A stretch of 64,000 bases of DNA from the NCBI GenBank assembly GCA_944739405.2, contig OX123182.2:69195183-69259182 (forward strand), read 5' to 3'. This DNA comes from Euclidia mi. Taxonomy: Eukaryota; Arthropoda; Insecta; Lepidoptera; Erebidae. A program made the position numbers and the translations under genes. This document shows, piece after piece, positions 1 to 10,597 of the stretch (the first letter of the stretch is position 1; the number at the start of each line of letters is the position of its first letter). Below the pieces are notes generated by a model that made no database searches, was not told the origin of the DNA, and saw nothing but the letters and a program-made list of their open reading frames with translations.

Positions 1-34
1 AAGATGGCAAAATTAAGTAAAGGCGGGCCATACT

Positions 35-70
35 TTTGATATTAACTAGGGCTTCCTAGTTAATATCAAA
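35..70. repeat. Perfect hairpin, 16-bp arms
   Basis: Arms at 35-50 and 55-70 are exact reverse complements around the 4-nt spacer GCTT. It contains no gene. It is the first of a series of short perfect palindromes in this window. Confidence 0.9.
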
Positions 71-103
71 CTTACAGAAAATCAGATAATATCAGAAAAT
101 CAG

Positions 104-148
104 AGACTTGCAGAAAATAATATATGCTTATATATTTTCTGCAAGTCT
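104..148. repeat. Perfect hairpin, 16-bp arms
   Basis: AGACTTGCAGAAAATA at 104-119 pairs exactly with 133-148 around a 13-nt AT-rich spacer. Together with the hairpin at 35-70 it sits at the 3' edge of the LINE relic that follows. Confidence 0.85.
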
Positions 149-149
149 A

Positions 150-1350
150 GCAGCGCTTCTGCAACTTTGATTAAGTCATCGGCATAGTTGACCATTGATA
201 TTGACGTCCACTCCATCCCACTTTAGCGTATTAAGGACGCCCTTCAGCGCGCTAGTAAACAGTAGGTATCGGGGAAATAATGTCACTCTGTATTACCTTT
301 TGCAGCAACTAGATGTGTCATGTTTGGTGGTTTAGAGCTCGAAAAACAGCGTCACGATTTGTGTAGAGACCTCTCAACACTTCCACATATAGTCAATCAT
401 GTGGATTCAGAACAGCCCAGGTTTCGATAGAGTCAAAGGCTGTTTTAAAGTCCACAGAAACCAGAAGAGAGGGCTACTCCGACTTCCCTGGGAGTATTTA
501 GGATGCTGCTGCGTGAGAGGCACACTGATGTCATCGACATCTACTTCTCGGAAATATTCTGTTTAGTGGCGAGCAAGTGTGGCTTTAGGGTCGCTGGTGT
601 TTATTGGGTAAACTTTAGCAGGTGTCTTAAATTTCAGCGAGTGTATCTGGGACTGATGTGATAATAAGTATCACTATTCAAGGTTCTCAGCTTTCTCAGA
701 TGACTGTTTCCCAGTATCTTCCTAAAGACTTCGACTTTCGATAATGCTTAATCTCCTCCTTTATGAAACGAGTGTTCCATCTTCGAAAGTATAACGCCTC
801 ATCTAGCTGCCGACATTTTTAATAAAGCTCTATCTGATGTTTGCCGTCGAAGTCCAACAGAGCCTTGTTTGAAAATGTAGATTTCAGGTCGCTTTTTCCG
901 AATGTGCCTTATTCCTTGTTCCTCATCTACATTTGCCGGGATTTCTAGTGCTGATAACGTAATTGGCAATTGCAGTTGGAAAGCACCCGCTATTGGCTCA
1001 GTGGAGTGAAGAAGAGACCTTAGCATGCTGCATCTCCACTCAAGCTTCAATTTAATATTTAGGCCGCTTCTTAAAAGTCAGATTCCTTCCGATATTTAAT
1101 CTGTTGATCATTGAGACATCCCAAAATATTTGCTTATTTATCAGTAATTGTCAAGGCGTTCCAGGTCCACGTCCATTATGCATTTTGCTAGTAGAAGGTT
1201 CTTCCTCATGCAGATCTCGTATGAGAAGTTGACTAGCATTTCAGTTCACGGTTTCTGCACCGATAACTATGCGATCCGAAACATAGTTCACCACGCTATT
1301 GCCCTACTCTGGCTATAGGTAGAATGGAAGTCTCCATGACAGCAGTAAAA
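150..1350 (-). mobile_element. RTE-like LINE relic (endonuclease end plus reverse transcriptase)
   Basis: Read on the minus strand, 1330-1080 gives a decayed C-terminus of an AP-type endonuclease, with the motif DVSMINRLNIG near 1110. The linker follows at 1050-480. Then comes a reverse transcriptase segment with VDFKTAFDSIETWAVL near 450-400, QSDIISP (a changed QGDxxSP) near 285, and KWDGVDVNING near 205. Stops and frameshifts break it throughout, so it is dead. The order matches RTE-type elements with one endonuclease/RT polyprotein. The longest surviving frame is 83 codons (799-1050). The clade is assigned by motif memory only. Confidence 0.65.
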
Positions 1351-1960
1351 TGAGCGTTGCTGGTACAATGTAAAGCCATAGCTACTCAACATCGATATTT
1401 ATACCTGCAAGAACTTAGAATAATGAACCTCTCGGTGCATCTCAGTACCAGGTACGCTATCCGGATCCAGATGCTGCAGATCTCAGTCACGTTGTTACGG
1501 AAAGCTTTATTAACGAGAAACTTTAATAAAGCTTTATTAACTTAGGGAAAGTATGTTCATCAAGTAGAATAGGTAGCCCGGTGTAAAGGTTGTCATGTCC
1601 TCCCCAATTGATTTTGGCAGCTATTCGTAGCCCAGGGATATTCAGTATCCTAACGGGGGCTAAAGTAAGTCCTACCATGACCGCGGTCGCTGCCGTCAGC
1701 TGGAATAATAGGGCGGCTCCGGCGGCTGGATACTTGGGGCCGTCTTTGACTACTTATCATGGTGGGCTTTGCCCACAGTCACCACTAGATTTGAGTACTA
1801 TGATCAGTACCTGCTCAAGGGAATGCTGCTACTTATTCACACTGAAACTCCCTTAGTCGCATCATACATCCATCCACGGGAGGAATTAGGGTGATGCTAT
1901 TCTAAGCAGCATTATATTCGATACTTATGACCTTTTCCCAAAACATTCGCGGGCCGCAAG
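1351..1960. other. Unassigned stretch, probably decayed repeat
   Basis: No supported gene. GC-richer sequence at 1600-1860 carries a short 88-codon frame without recognised motifs. On the minus strand it could be the 5' part of the adjacent LINE, but no diagnostic residue supports that. Two short direct repeats containing AAAGCTTTATTAAC lie at 1500-1545. Confidence 0.4.
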
Positions 1961-2003
1961 TATGACCCACGCGGGCCGCGGGTTTCCGACCCCTGCTCTA
2001 GAC
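1960..2003 (-). mobile_element. hAT-like terminal sequence with adjacent 8-bp motif
   Basis: Read on the minus strand the end is CAGGGGTCGGAAACC (1981-1995), close to the hAT terminal consensus CAGNGGTCGGCAACC. The next 8 bp, CTCTAGAC (1996-2003), have the size and shape of a hAT target duplication. I could not find the partner end or the second target copy upstream, so only one terminus is claimed. Confidence 0.5.
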
Positions 2004-3010
2004 AATTGGATTACTGCCACCATTTTTGCAACCATGCGACCGGCTCGGCAAACAGGTGAGTTTAAATCTTAATTTACTTATTTATAGATTCTTAGAGAAA
2101 TTTACTTTTTATATAAGAAAATAACAAAGATTATAATATATTTTTTAGGAATTTGTTTGTTTGTGTAGAAATGTGTTATTTTGAATCAATCACATTTGTT
2201 TAATTTTCTATATTTGCTCAAAAAATGTTGTTCATTGCAATGTACAATGGGCATTTATTTAAAGTTATTAGGCTAAAAATGCCGTATTTTTAGCGATATT
2301 GAAGATTTATTAAATGAATTTGAAACAGAAGATTTTTTACCATACGATTAAAAATGGCCAGAATTCTAACCCACATCTGAAAGATCGCCAGAATGCGGCA
2401 GTGATAAAAGTGAAAGTTCAAGTGCTAAAGATGAAAGTCAAGACCGTTGGCTAGTGAAAGAGGACGACGTAGAGGGTGCAGAGTACGAGGGAGCGGCACA
2501 AACAGACGCAGTCGTGGACGAAGAATGAGAAGGGGAAGTGGGGTAAGAGGGCATCAAGAAATAGAAAAAAAAATGAGAAAGAAAATGCTACTTTTCGAGG
2601 TAAACTTGACTTATTTTACACAGAAGTTTGTTATTAAAGTTTCTTTAATTTTCTGATTGAAAATAAGGCTAATGTGTAACAGTGAGGCTGATTAAAACCA
2701 TAAATCAAGATCTAAAAATTGTTTATAAAGAAGTCAGAGCACATAAAAGCCAATGTACATTAAAATGAACATGATTATAAACATTTAAAATTAGGAGCAC
2801 TGTACTCTATTCTACCCCATAGTAGGTACGCAGTAAATTAATAAAATAATCCTGGTTGAGTTTTACACCAAAAAATTGTCAAGTGTGCGTGGGCGGTAAC
2901 CGTGTTAGCATATATTGTACATTGTACTGAACATTGGGCGTTTAGTACGTCTTACCAGAAAATAGCTTAGGCGTTACGAGGATATACTTATAAAATTTTT
3001 GCTCTACTGA
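2004..3010. other. Mostly AT-rich DNA, one acidic reading-frame fragment
   Basis: At 2404-2517 a + strand frame reads SDKSESSSAKDESQD and ends at TGA after an acidic run. It resembles the acidic N-terminal region of cut-and-paste transposases or disordered nuclear proteins, but no catalytic domain follows. The 69-codon basic frame at 2447-2656 is the same DNA in another frame. No other signal was seen. Confidence 0.25.
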
Positions 3011-3260
3011 CTGACTGACAGATAAGCTACAGCCAAAACTATTAGGCGCCGGAAGCTGAAATTTGGCATTTAGAAGGTCCTTGGTGACCGCAGGAGTGCA
3101 CTAAGAATGATTGCCTCAAATTGTCACGGAATCGGGCACACACACAGTTAAAAATGTAAGCTGTGGCATACTCCATTATAATAGGTATACTAGATGAGCC
3201 CGCGATTACACCCGCGTTATTTAAGGCTACTGCTCCGCTCCCATGGCTCATAGCGTGTTG
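3010..3260. repeat. Dispersed retroposon-tail fragment
   Basis: Carries the shared phrase ACTGACTGACAG, then an 'AAATTTGGCATT' stretch and a 'GGCTACTGCTCCGCT' block. The same blocks recur at 8100-8180, 13090-13160, 15060-15180 and 36640-36735. It behaves as a 3' fragment of a dispersed retroposon family. No protein is supported. Confidence 0.5.
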
Positions 3261-3487
3261 TTATATAGCCTTCCTCGCCATCGAACACTGAAATAATTTA
3301 AAAATCAGTATAACACAGTGGCGGATTAAAGGTCGACGGCGCCTAAGGTAAATTCATTCACGGTACCGTACTCGTTGCACTCCCTTTCATGCTGGAATCA
3401 GCAAGTCTCAACGATATGTAAAAAAAAAACGGTCCAAAGTCAAGCATTTTCTCACAAATCACAATATCGCCTTAGCCTCTTGCGAGG

Positions 3488-3518
3488 TTGCGCCCTTAAT
3501 AGCAAATTAAGGGCGCAA
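3488..3518. repeat. Perfect hairpin, 13-bp arms
   Basis: TTGCGCCCTTAAT at 3488-3500 pairs with 3506-3518 around AGCAA. Another member of the short palindrome series. Confidence 0.9.
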
Positions 3519-4153
3519 GACGCGATGGCATCAGACTCTTATGCTCATCATCGACAGCCCTGTAAAAAGTATACCTACTGTCCTACTATTGGTCTCGAGC
3601 CTCTTCTCACTATGAGTTGATACCACGCTCGCATCCCACAATATATCGACTCACACATATCGAATCTCCTGAGCCAACTCCAAATATACCTCGGTGGTTA
3701 CGGTTACGAAGAGACAGGTTGTAGAATCTAGTAGGTAGCAGGTATTAGGTCCATGAAGGCTTGGCAGAAATTATCATAATAACTCCTTACTCATGTAAGC
3801 CGTTCATGGATATAATATAGTCCTACTAGATTCTGCGGCCTATCTAGGTTACCGTTAACCCGTCATCACGCAGCAATGCTTCTGTCGTCAATGCCTAGAA
3901 TGACAGGCTTGAGCCAATTCTTTTTCCCAAAGACAGTGGAACGTGACTACGTTTTTTTACGTATCTCATATATACCGGTGCCACAGCTATCTGATTGCGA
4001 CAAATGCGATAGAACTAATGTCTGTGTCCCGTCTTTTACTTGATTGGTCCATATAGTTGGTGAACGACTACGCGATATTTTACCTTCAGTGTTCCCAACC
4101 ACTATCAGTTTTGTAACTATACCTACTTAGGTAGTAGGCACGTATAAGTTAAA

Positions 4154-5085
4154 TACTTTTTCACCTCAGCAGCTCAAAATATGTGAGATACGTGCCGCTT
4201 TTGCTGCGAGACAACAGTGAACAAAACGCGATTTTGATTCGAGCGTGAGTAAAAGTAGCTTTTTAATTTTTCAATCTTCAGTGTCACGAATTGACATTGT
4301 TCAGCCATAAATTTGAAACATTTGAATTTTACTGTGCTCTGTCTCTTTCACATGAATCTAAAATGTGAGTGAAAAAGCAAACCCCTTCGAATTCGAAATT
4401 CGATTTTGGAATTCGATCTCAAAGAAAACACCTACCTACGGCAACGCAAAAAAAAAGATATTTGTAATAAAGAAATTACTTTTTTTTATATGTTATTGTT
4501 TACATGTTTAATTTATTATTGGATTTTAATAAAAATAAGTCTAATTAATAGTATAAAAATAGTATTTAACCAATACATTTTTATTTAGAATTACAACAAT
4601 GATACATTTGAAAAATAAACGCGGTATTAAAACGCGATTTAAAAAAGTAGCGGGAATCAATGAGCGGGAATAAAAATTTCGCTGTGCTGATACGGTAGGT
4701 AGGTAGGTATAGCGTAACGTGTTAAATTATATTAATATATAAAATAATCTAAAAGGATGAGTGAAACTAGCGATGATGACTGTATTTTAACACCAGAAGA
4801 GTTAAATCAACAAGTGATTATGCAGAATTCAATCTATTCCTGTTCATTTCTATGTCTCCTAAGTAATATCTGTTCTCACTGCTGTGGTGAAAAGTTATGT
4901 GTGCTACACGAGAGCGAAGTTTTTTGTATCTCGTGCTGTTGAGTCCCTCACCATGCTCAGGATTCTAACTTTGATTTACTCGCTATGCTCGTGAATCAAT
5001 CATAGAATCCTTCGCTTGCTCGGGACTCAAAATCAGCACTCGAAACAAAAAACAACTTTGCTCTCTTGTTGCACAAATAACTATT
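4154..5085 (+). repeat. 0.9-kb repeat, copy A
   Basis: Nearly identical to 5611-6507 in the same orientation, from a TACTTTTTCACC start to a GCACAAATAACTATT end. The last ~170 bp (about 4905-5075) form an imperfect inverted repeat around ACTCGCTATGCTCG. It is absent from the paralogous site in the compact duplicate (12.1-13.2 kb), so it inserted after or independently of that duplication. No terminal repeats or transposase were recognised. Confidence 0.8.
4757..4942 (+). CDS. 61-codon Cys-rich frame in the 0.9-kb repeat, copy A (doubtful)
   Basis: Starts MSETSDDDC with an acidic head and ends in a Cys-rich tail (11 cysteines, ending FCISCC). I do not recognise it. The twin frame at 6179-6364 is the same length and differs at five codons, all amino-acid changing (D/N, I/T, L/V, I/M, E/K) and none silent. 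That pattern argues against purifying selection on a protein. The Cys-rich tail overlaps the arm of the inverted repeat, which may explain its composition. It could instead be the broken first exon of a transposase. Confidence 0.2.
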   Translation: MSETSDDDCILTPEELNQQVIMQNSIYSCSFLCLLSNICSHCCGEKLCVLHESEVFCISCC

Positions 5086-5449
5086 TACTTGTGGTGAAAG
5101 ATTAAGAGTGCAAAGTGTTACCTACCACCCTACTTCATTCCGTGGCGGAAAAGAGGAAAGTAGGCGGCGAAGAAAAATACAACGAATAATATCTTTGGGC
5201 AGAGATCTAGAGACGGAAAACTCGACGTCAAACTCTTTACCAACTCTGTAGAGCCATTAAGAGGATAACCGCAGCTACGACTGCCATTAATTTGTTTTTT
5301 TAATTTAGCCCTTTCCTATTACGTAAAATCTCTTGTCCCCGTAACGTACCTACACTCGGCAAAAACACATGCCTTATTAACTTCTTACGCGCAGCACTTT
5401 CGATTATGCGTTGTCTATCAATCAATAACGGAATAATTTTATATATAAC

Positions 5450-5600
5450 TAGCTTTCGCCCGCGGCTTCGCCCGCATGAAATTTTAATAAAGAGTAGCCT
5501 TTGTACTTCCCCAGGTTTCAGACTATCCAAATCAAATTTCATTACAAACGGATCTGCACATTAGCCGTGTAGCATACATATATTATAAACAGATAATAAG
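5450..5600. repeat. Retroposon-tail fragment
   Basis: Begins ACTAGCTTTCGCCCGCGG and continues CTTCGCCCGC, then AATTTCATTACAAACGGATC. This resembles the common lepidopteran dispersed tail seen also near 10515 and 22370 in shorter form. It separates the two 0.9-kb repeat copies. Confidence 0.45.
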
Positions 5601-5610
5601 TACTTAAAAT

Positions 5611-6507
5611 TACTTTTTCACCACAGCAGCTCAAACATGCCGCTTTTGCTGCGAGACAACAGTGAACAAAACGCGATTTTGATTCGAGCGTGAGGCAAAG
5701 TAGCTTTTTAATTTTTTAATCTTCAGTGCGACGAATTGACTTTGTTCAGCCATAAAATTGAAACATTCGAATTTTACTGTGCTCTGTCTCTTTCACATGC
5801 ATATAAAAAGTGAGTGAAAAAACAAACCCCTTCGAATTCGAAATTCAATTTTGGAATTCGACCTCAAAGAAAACACCTACGGCAACTCAAAAAAAAAAAT
5901 ATTTGTAATAAAGAAATTACTTTTTTTTATATGTTATTGTTTACATGTTTAATTTATTATTGGATTTTAATAAAAATAAGTCTAATTAATAGTATAAAAT
6001 TAGTATTTCACCAATACATTTTTATTTATAATTACAACAATGATACATTTGAAAAATAAACATCAGGGACGCGGTATTAAAACGCGATTTAAAAAAGTAG
6101 CGGGAATAAAAATTTCGCTGATGCTGATACAGTAGGTATAGTGTTAAATTATATTAATATATAAAATAATCTAAAACGATGAGTGAAACTAGCGATAATG
6201 ACTGTACTTTAACACCAGAAGAGTTAAATCAACAAGTGATTATGCAGAATTCAATCTATTCCTGTTCATTTCTATGTGTCCTAAGTAATATGTGTTCTCA
6301 CTGCTGTGGTGAAAAGTTATGTGTGCTACACGAGAGCAAAGTTTTTTGTATCTCGTGCTGTTGAGTCCCTCACCACGCTCAGGATTCTAACTTTGATTCA
6401 CTCGCTACGCTCGTGAATCAATCATAGAATCCTTCGCTTGCTCGGGACTCAAAATCAGCACTCGAAACAAAAAACAACTTTGCTCTCTTGTTGCACAAAT
6501 AACTATT
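5611..6507 (+). repeat. 0.9-kb repeat, copy B
   Basis: Second direct copy of 4154-5085, with small indels (for example loss of about 15 bp near its start and near 6110). The shared interior includes the TTCGAATTCGAAATTC block and the 61-codon frame. A direct tandem-like arrangement with about 525 bp between copies suggests duplication or two insertions. Confidence 0.8.
6179..6364 (+). CDS. 61-codon Cys-rich frame in the 0.9-kb repeat, copy B (doubtful)
   Basis: Twin of 4757-4942, with start and stop preserved and five replacement, no silent, differences. Unrecognised. See copy A for why coding is doubtful. Confidence 0.2.
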   Translation: MSETSDNDCTLTPEELNQQVIMQNSIYSCSFLCVLSNMCSHCCGEKLCVLHESKVFCISCC

Positions 6508-6740
6508 GTTTTTATAGTCGTCAAACTTCAGGTAAAGATTAGTATATGTAGTGTATATTATTAAAGTTATTGAAGAGCTTATATACCTACTGAATAGAAT
6601 TGCAGCAAAAATAAAAACTGAAAGCATTACCAGAAAGTACAAAATCAGACCGCCCCTCCTCCCCACTGCGCTTCAGCGCACCAACTCATACTCTCACGCT
6701 TTTAATAACGCTGCGCTTAGGTCAATTATATCGTAAGCTC

Positions 6741-7735
6741 TATTCGCCAATCAAGCCCTTTCATTTGATACCCATATTGGGGTATTTGTGGAAAATATGT
6801 CATCCGCCATTTTATGGCGACAGCCATCTTAGATTTTTCATAGTGAGCCCTATTCTACCAATCATGCTCTTTCATTCGATACCCATATTGAGTTATTTGT
6901 GGAAAAATGTAATACGCCATTTTGCAGCGACAGCCATCTTCGATTTTTCATAGTGAGCTCAATTCTACGAATCAAGCCCTTTAATTAAATACCCGTATTG
7001 AGGTATTTGTGGAAAATAAGTAATTCACCTTTTTGTGGTAGCGGCCATCTTGGATTTTTCATAGTGAGCTCCATTCTACCAATCAAACCCTTTCATTAGA
7101 TACCCATATTGAGGTATATGTGGCAATATGTAATCCGCCAGTTTGTGGCGGCAGCCATCTTGGATTTTTCATACTGAGCCCTATTCTACCAATCAAGCCC
7201 TTTCATTCGATACCCATATTGAGTTATTTGTCGAAAATATGTAATACGCCATTTTGCGGCGACAGCCATCTTGGATTTTTCATAGTGAGCTCTATTCTAC
7301 AAATCAAGCCCTTTCATTTGATACCCATATTGAGGTATTTGTGGAAAATAAGTAATTCGCCATTTTGTGGCAGCGGCCATCTTGGATTTTTCGTAGTGAG
7401 CTGCATTCTACCAATCAAACCCTTTCATTTGTTACCCATATTGAGTTATTTGTGGAAAATATTCAAAATATGTAATCAGCCATTTTGCTGCGACAGCCAT
7501 CTTGGATTTTTCATAGTGAGCTCTATTCTACGAATCAAGCCCTTTCATTTGATACCCATATCGAGGTATTTGTGGAAAATAAATAAGACGCCATTTTGTG
7601 TCAGCGGCCATCTTAGATTTTTCATAGTGAGCTCCATTCTACCAATCAAACCCTTTCACTTGATACCCATATTGAGGTTGTTGTGAAGTAATATGTGATT
7701 CGCCATTTTGTGTCGGTGGCCATCTTGGATTTTCA
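6741..7735 (+). repeat. Satellite array, nine ~110-bp monomers
   Basis: The phrase ATCAAGCCCTTTCATT or a close variant starts at about 6750, 6861, 6971, 7082, 7192, 7303, 7414, 7534 and 7644, giving a period of 110-111 bp (one 120-bp unit at 7414). Each unit also carries GATACCCATATTGAGG, CGCCATTTTG and CAGCCATCTTGGATTTTTC. Because several spacings are 111 bp, a multiple of three, an open frame of 188 codons (7120-7686) runs through it with a 37-residue repeat. That frame is a by-product, not a gene. Confidence 0.92.
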
Positions 7736-7939
7736 ATCATTTAAATATTATCTTTTAATCTCGATGACAAAATGAGTGTATACCAAATATCAGATCAATC
7801 ATCAGGAAGGGGGTAAAATTCCAATTACTAAATTTGACCCAAGCAAACAAATAAAGATGATACAGGATGTTCGCCGACTTAGTTGATACTTTTCCTTATA
7901 GAATGGCAACATTATAATTTTTTTTTATAAATTGTAGCC

Positions 7940-8310
7940 TATGTGTTATTCTGATGTATAAACTATATTACTGTAAAGTTTCATCCAAATCCGTTCAGTA
8001 GTTTTTGCGTGAAAGAGTAACAAACATCCATCCATCCATCCATCCATCCATCCATCCATCCATCTTCACAAACTTTCATATTTATAATATAAGTAGGATA
8101 CCTACTAGATAAGCCCGGGGTTACACACGCGATATTTAAGGCTACTGCTCCGCTCTCGCGGCTCATAGCATGATGCTATATAGCCTAGGTATAGCCTATC
8201 TCGATAAATTTGGTATCGAATACTAAAAGTTATTTTTCAAATCGGACCAGTAGTTCCTGAGATTAGCGTTTTTAAGCAAACAAACAACTCTGCAGCTTTA
8301 TATATTAGTA
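7940..8310. repeat. Retroposon 3' tail with (ATCC)n
   Basis: TTTCATCCAAATCCGTTCAG followed by AGTAACAAACATCC and an (ATCC)n run at 8026-8064, then CTTTCATATTTATAATATAAG. This arrangement is typical of RTE-type 3' ends in insects. The block at 8100-8180 repeats sequence near 3190-3250. No coding remnant was recognised. Confidence 0.6.
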
Positions 8311-8385
8311 TTAGATTAAGATTAGGAAAGGCTACGAAGCACTGATGATAATAATAATATGTTAATTGTTCCAACAATTACTACC

Positions 8386-8987
8386 TTTTTTTTTTTTTTT
8401 TTGTGTCGGGTTGGAAAATCCTCATGGAGTCCCTCCGCCCTGGGGGAAGGGCGAAGGGGACTGTCAGACTCTTACTGACTAAAAACCAACCCGTGTTCCT
8501 CACGTACCCGTGTGTCGGAGGGTCGGATATCGCTGAAGTATTCCTCGCTACACCCCGACGGGTATTGGCCCGCCAGATGGTCAGGCGGGCCCCGAACAAA
8601 ACCCCCTTGGCGGCGGATGACGGTGTTGGGCTCCGCCGCCAAAACACTCAGCGGCCGCAGGGAGGACGGCAACGCAACACCGCATCTCCTCTTCCACTGC
8701 GGCCCCACCGCGACGCAACGATGGTGCGCCCCCATTTGGTCGCGGGAGATAGGGCGCGCGGCAACGCAACACCGACACGCCTCTCCTCCCGCGACCGCAC
8801 CCGACTGCGAGGGACAGAAGAACTGTCCCTCGCACCCGCCCCTTTGGACGCATCCTGCGCAGGCCTCCGTCAAGCCCATGCGGAGCGTCCCCTCCTGGAT
8901 CCCTCTCAGCTTCACCGCGGGTGACCAATCCACGGTTACTAAGCCCCTCCACCACGACAAGGTGGAGATCCTATGGGGGGGGGGGGG
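8386..8987 (-). mobile_element. GC-rich 600-bp retroposon, copy 1, intact target duplication
   Basis: On the minus strand it starts with a C-run, has a GC-rich body, and ends ...GATTTTCCAACCCGACAC plus a poly(A) tail (poly-T at 8386-8402 on +). The target duplication AACAATTACTACC (8373-8385) / AACAATTACTGCC (8988-9000) flanks it. Copy 2 at 54964-55544 has the same two ends. No intact reverse transcriptase is present, so it is probably non-autonomous, possibly fused ends of an R1-type LINE. Several overlapping long frames on both strands (e.g. 8472-8960) reflect GC content. Confidence 0.85.
8806..8834. repeat. Perfect hairpin, 12-bp arms, private to retroposon copy 1
   Basis: TGCGAGGGACAG (8806-8817) pairs with 8823-8834 around a 5-nt loop. 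The sister copy at 55380-55405 has only the second arm (ACTGTCCCTCGCAC), with a different upstream sequence, so the palindrome arose in this copy. Confidence 0.85.
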
Positions 8988-9288
8988 AACAATTACTGCC
9001 TGGGTTGTTGAAATTAACTAAAGAACGCTGTAGTGCATTTCTCTGAGGTTTCGTTTGTTGATAATGCTAGTAATAAGTAAATTGTAGAAATTACTTAATT
9101 ACCTAAGTAGATACCCATTTACCTACTTATCCTTGTTGGTCGCAAATAGCTGTCAACATATTAGAAAACATAGGTTGTAACTAGAACGTATGTAACTTTT
9201 GCATTTTCATATATCTACACGTCGGGAGTACGCAACGCGATTGCTAAAGTGTAAGTGAAAACGTGGAAGTAATAAATAGCTAGATAAG

Positions 9289-9544
9289 GCTGGTCACGTG
9301 CAGGTCGTCCCATTTATGCTTCTTGTGAACACTGAAGGAAGTGCTGCAATTACCTGTGATGGATAGTGAGAGTTAGATGCGGCCGTAAGGGTCGCGCCAT
9401 CCATATAACTTTCTTATCTACCTCTGAAGGGAAACTTTATGACATCTTTACGGGAATCGAAAAATATGGACGACCCTTGAGATTAAAACGCCGACCTCGT
9501 ATACCCAAATCCGATTTAAGAACTAAAGCAGTGACCACACTACA
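9289..9544. other. 256-bp island near-identical to 13827-14082
   Basis: I count one difference (G/A in GGCCGTAAGG) over 256 bp between the duplicates, while the flanking hundreds of bases differ at roughly one site in six to ten plus indels. A + strand frame (9366-9632, 88 codons; 13904-14086, 60 codons) covers most of it, with a basic segment LRLKRRPRIPK. The only difference changes R to H. I do not recognise the product. Either recent gene conversion or a constrained element could explain it. Confidence 0.6.
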
Positions 9545-10597
9545 TCGCTTAGCGAGTAATCGGCAATTAAGCGTAACTTTCTTGCATAGCTTGACTACAC
9601 CAATGCACCGAGATTTGGGTATACCTACCTAGATGCAAAGGGCAATTTTTAGACATCTACATACCTACATAAGGTACTTATTTAAATACTTTTTGATCTA
9701 GTCCAAAATATTTTAAGTTTTATACACACTTCGTTTATTGATTGATAAGTAGGTACATAGGTACAACGATTGGTGTGTGAGTAGGTAGGTACATTTTAAC
9801 AACAATGAATAAATAGGTCAATATTCGAATACTTTGTCTTGTTTTCGAAGGCTGTGATTGTGACGCAAAGATCAAAATTTAACATTGAAATTATTAGCTC
9901 CTTAAGATAGGGCTACGGCAGCCTACCTACCGAATTTCTTACTTTTGGTACCAACCAGGTGGCTAACCTGGATTAATTGCCAGGCTTCTGCTTTCTTTGA
10001 GTTAGTTCTGAGGTGGGTATCTAGGTACTTTACATGACATTGAAATTGAACCAAGCTTAGGTATGCCACAGAACAAAAATATACTTACCTACATGTTTTT
10101 GAATACAAAAAGTAACTTGAAGCTTTTTTCAGTGACTGTACTAAAATAGGTAAAACGGCATCGGTCTTCTGTTTTAGATCGTCGCGTATCCCCAGTGGAC
10201 ACAACTTGGGACAACTTTCGGCACTTTGAATATTGGACGAAAGATATAGGTACGATCTTATATCTATAATATATCCAGTTAAATAAATAAGATGTTGACC
10301 AAGGAAATTTGATTAAGTTGTTTCACATTGGCTTGACAAATAAATCATTGAGAGAGTGCCATCGCATAAAAATCTATAGTCAAACATTGCAAAGCGTTCA
10401 ATAAGGTTAATTATAAGGCTAAACTTAGATGTAAAAGCATAAGTACCTATACCATTCTTTCAGAAACCTAAAATGTATGATAAGGTGCAATCCTTTTTTG
10501 TAATATATAATAATAACAGCCCGCTCCGGCTTCGCACGGGTGGACATTTGTTTTTTAAATATCTTTCTATCTATCGCCGCCATTGGTACCTAACTAC

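Larger units (their letters stand above)
3720..5460 (+). repeat. Segmental duplication, copy 1, left block
   Basis: Aligns by eye with 12140-13190: shared blocks include ATTCTGCGGCCTATCTAGG (3830) against ATGCTGCGGCCTGTCTAAG (12154), CTTGATTGGTCCAT (4038 and 12551), and the run from the 'agagatctagagacgga' motif to 'tcttacgcgcagcactttc' (5200-5400 and 12915-13135). Copy 1 contains an extra 0.9-kb repeat at 4154-5085. Copy 2 has an extra ~215 bp at about 12320-12545. No gene is supported inside. Confidence 0.7.
8320..10512 (+). repeat. Segmental duplication, copy 1, right block
   Basis: Homologous over its length to 13245-15788, from the 'gaagcactgatgat' motif to AATGTATGATAAGGTGCAAT. Copy 1 contains the 600-bp retroposon at 8386-8987, which copy 2 lacks. 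Flanks differ at many sites with numerous indels, but 9289-9544 matches 13827-14082 with one difference. No host gene is supported. 9545-10512 is AT-rich with short TAGGTACC tracts. Confidence 0.85.

Noticed and set aside
1590..1856. 88-codon frame as a gene
   Set aside because: No motif, no splice or codon evidence, and located between repeat relics.
7120..7686. 188-codon frame with an internal 37-residue repeat
   Set aside because: It is the 110-111 bp satellite read in one frame. Monomers that are 110 or 120 bp break it, and no domain is present.
6741..7735. CRISPR-like array
   Set aside because: Whole 110-bp units repeat with no unique spacers, in an animal genome: a satellite.
8403..9021. 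Several overlapping 120-170 codon frames on both strands, and the same at 55051-55494
   Set aside because: GC-rich retroposon; the frames overlap on both strands, differ between the two copies and show no motif.
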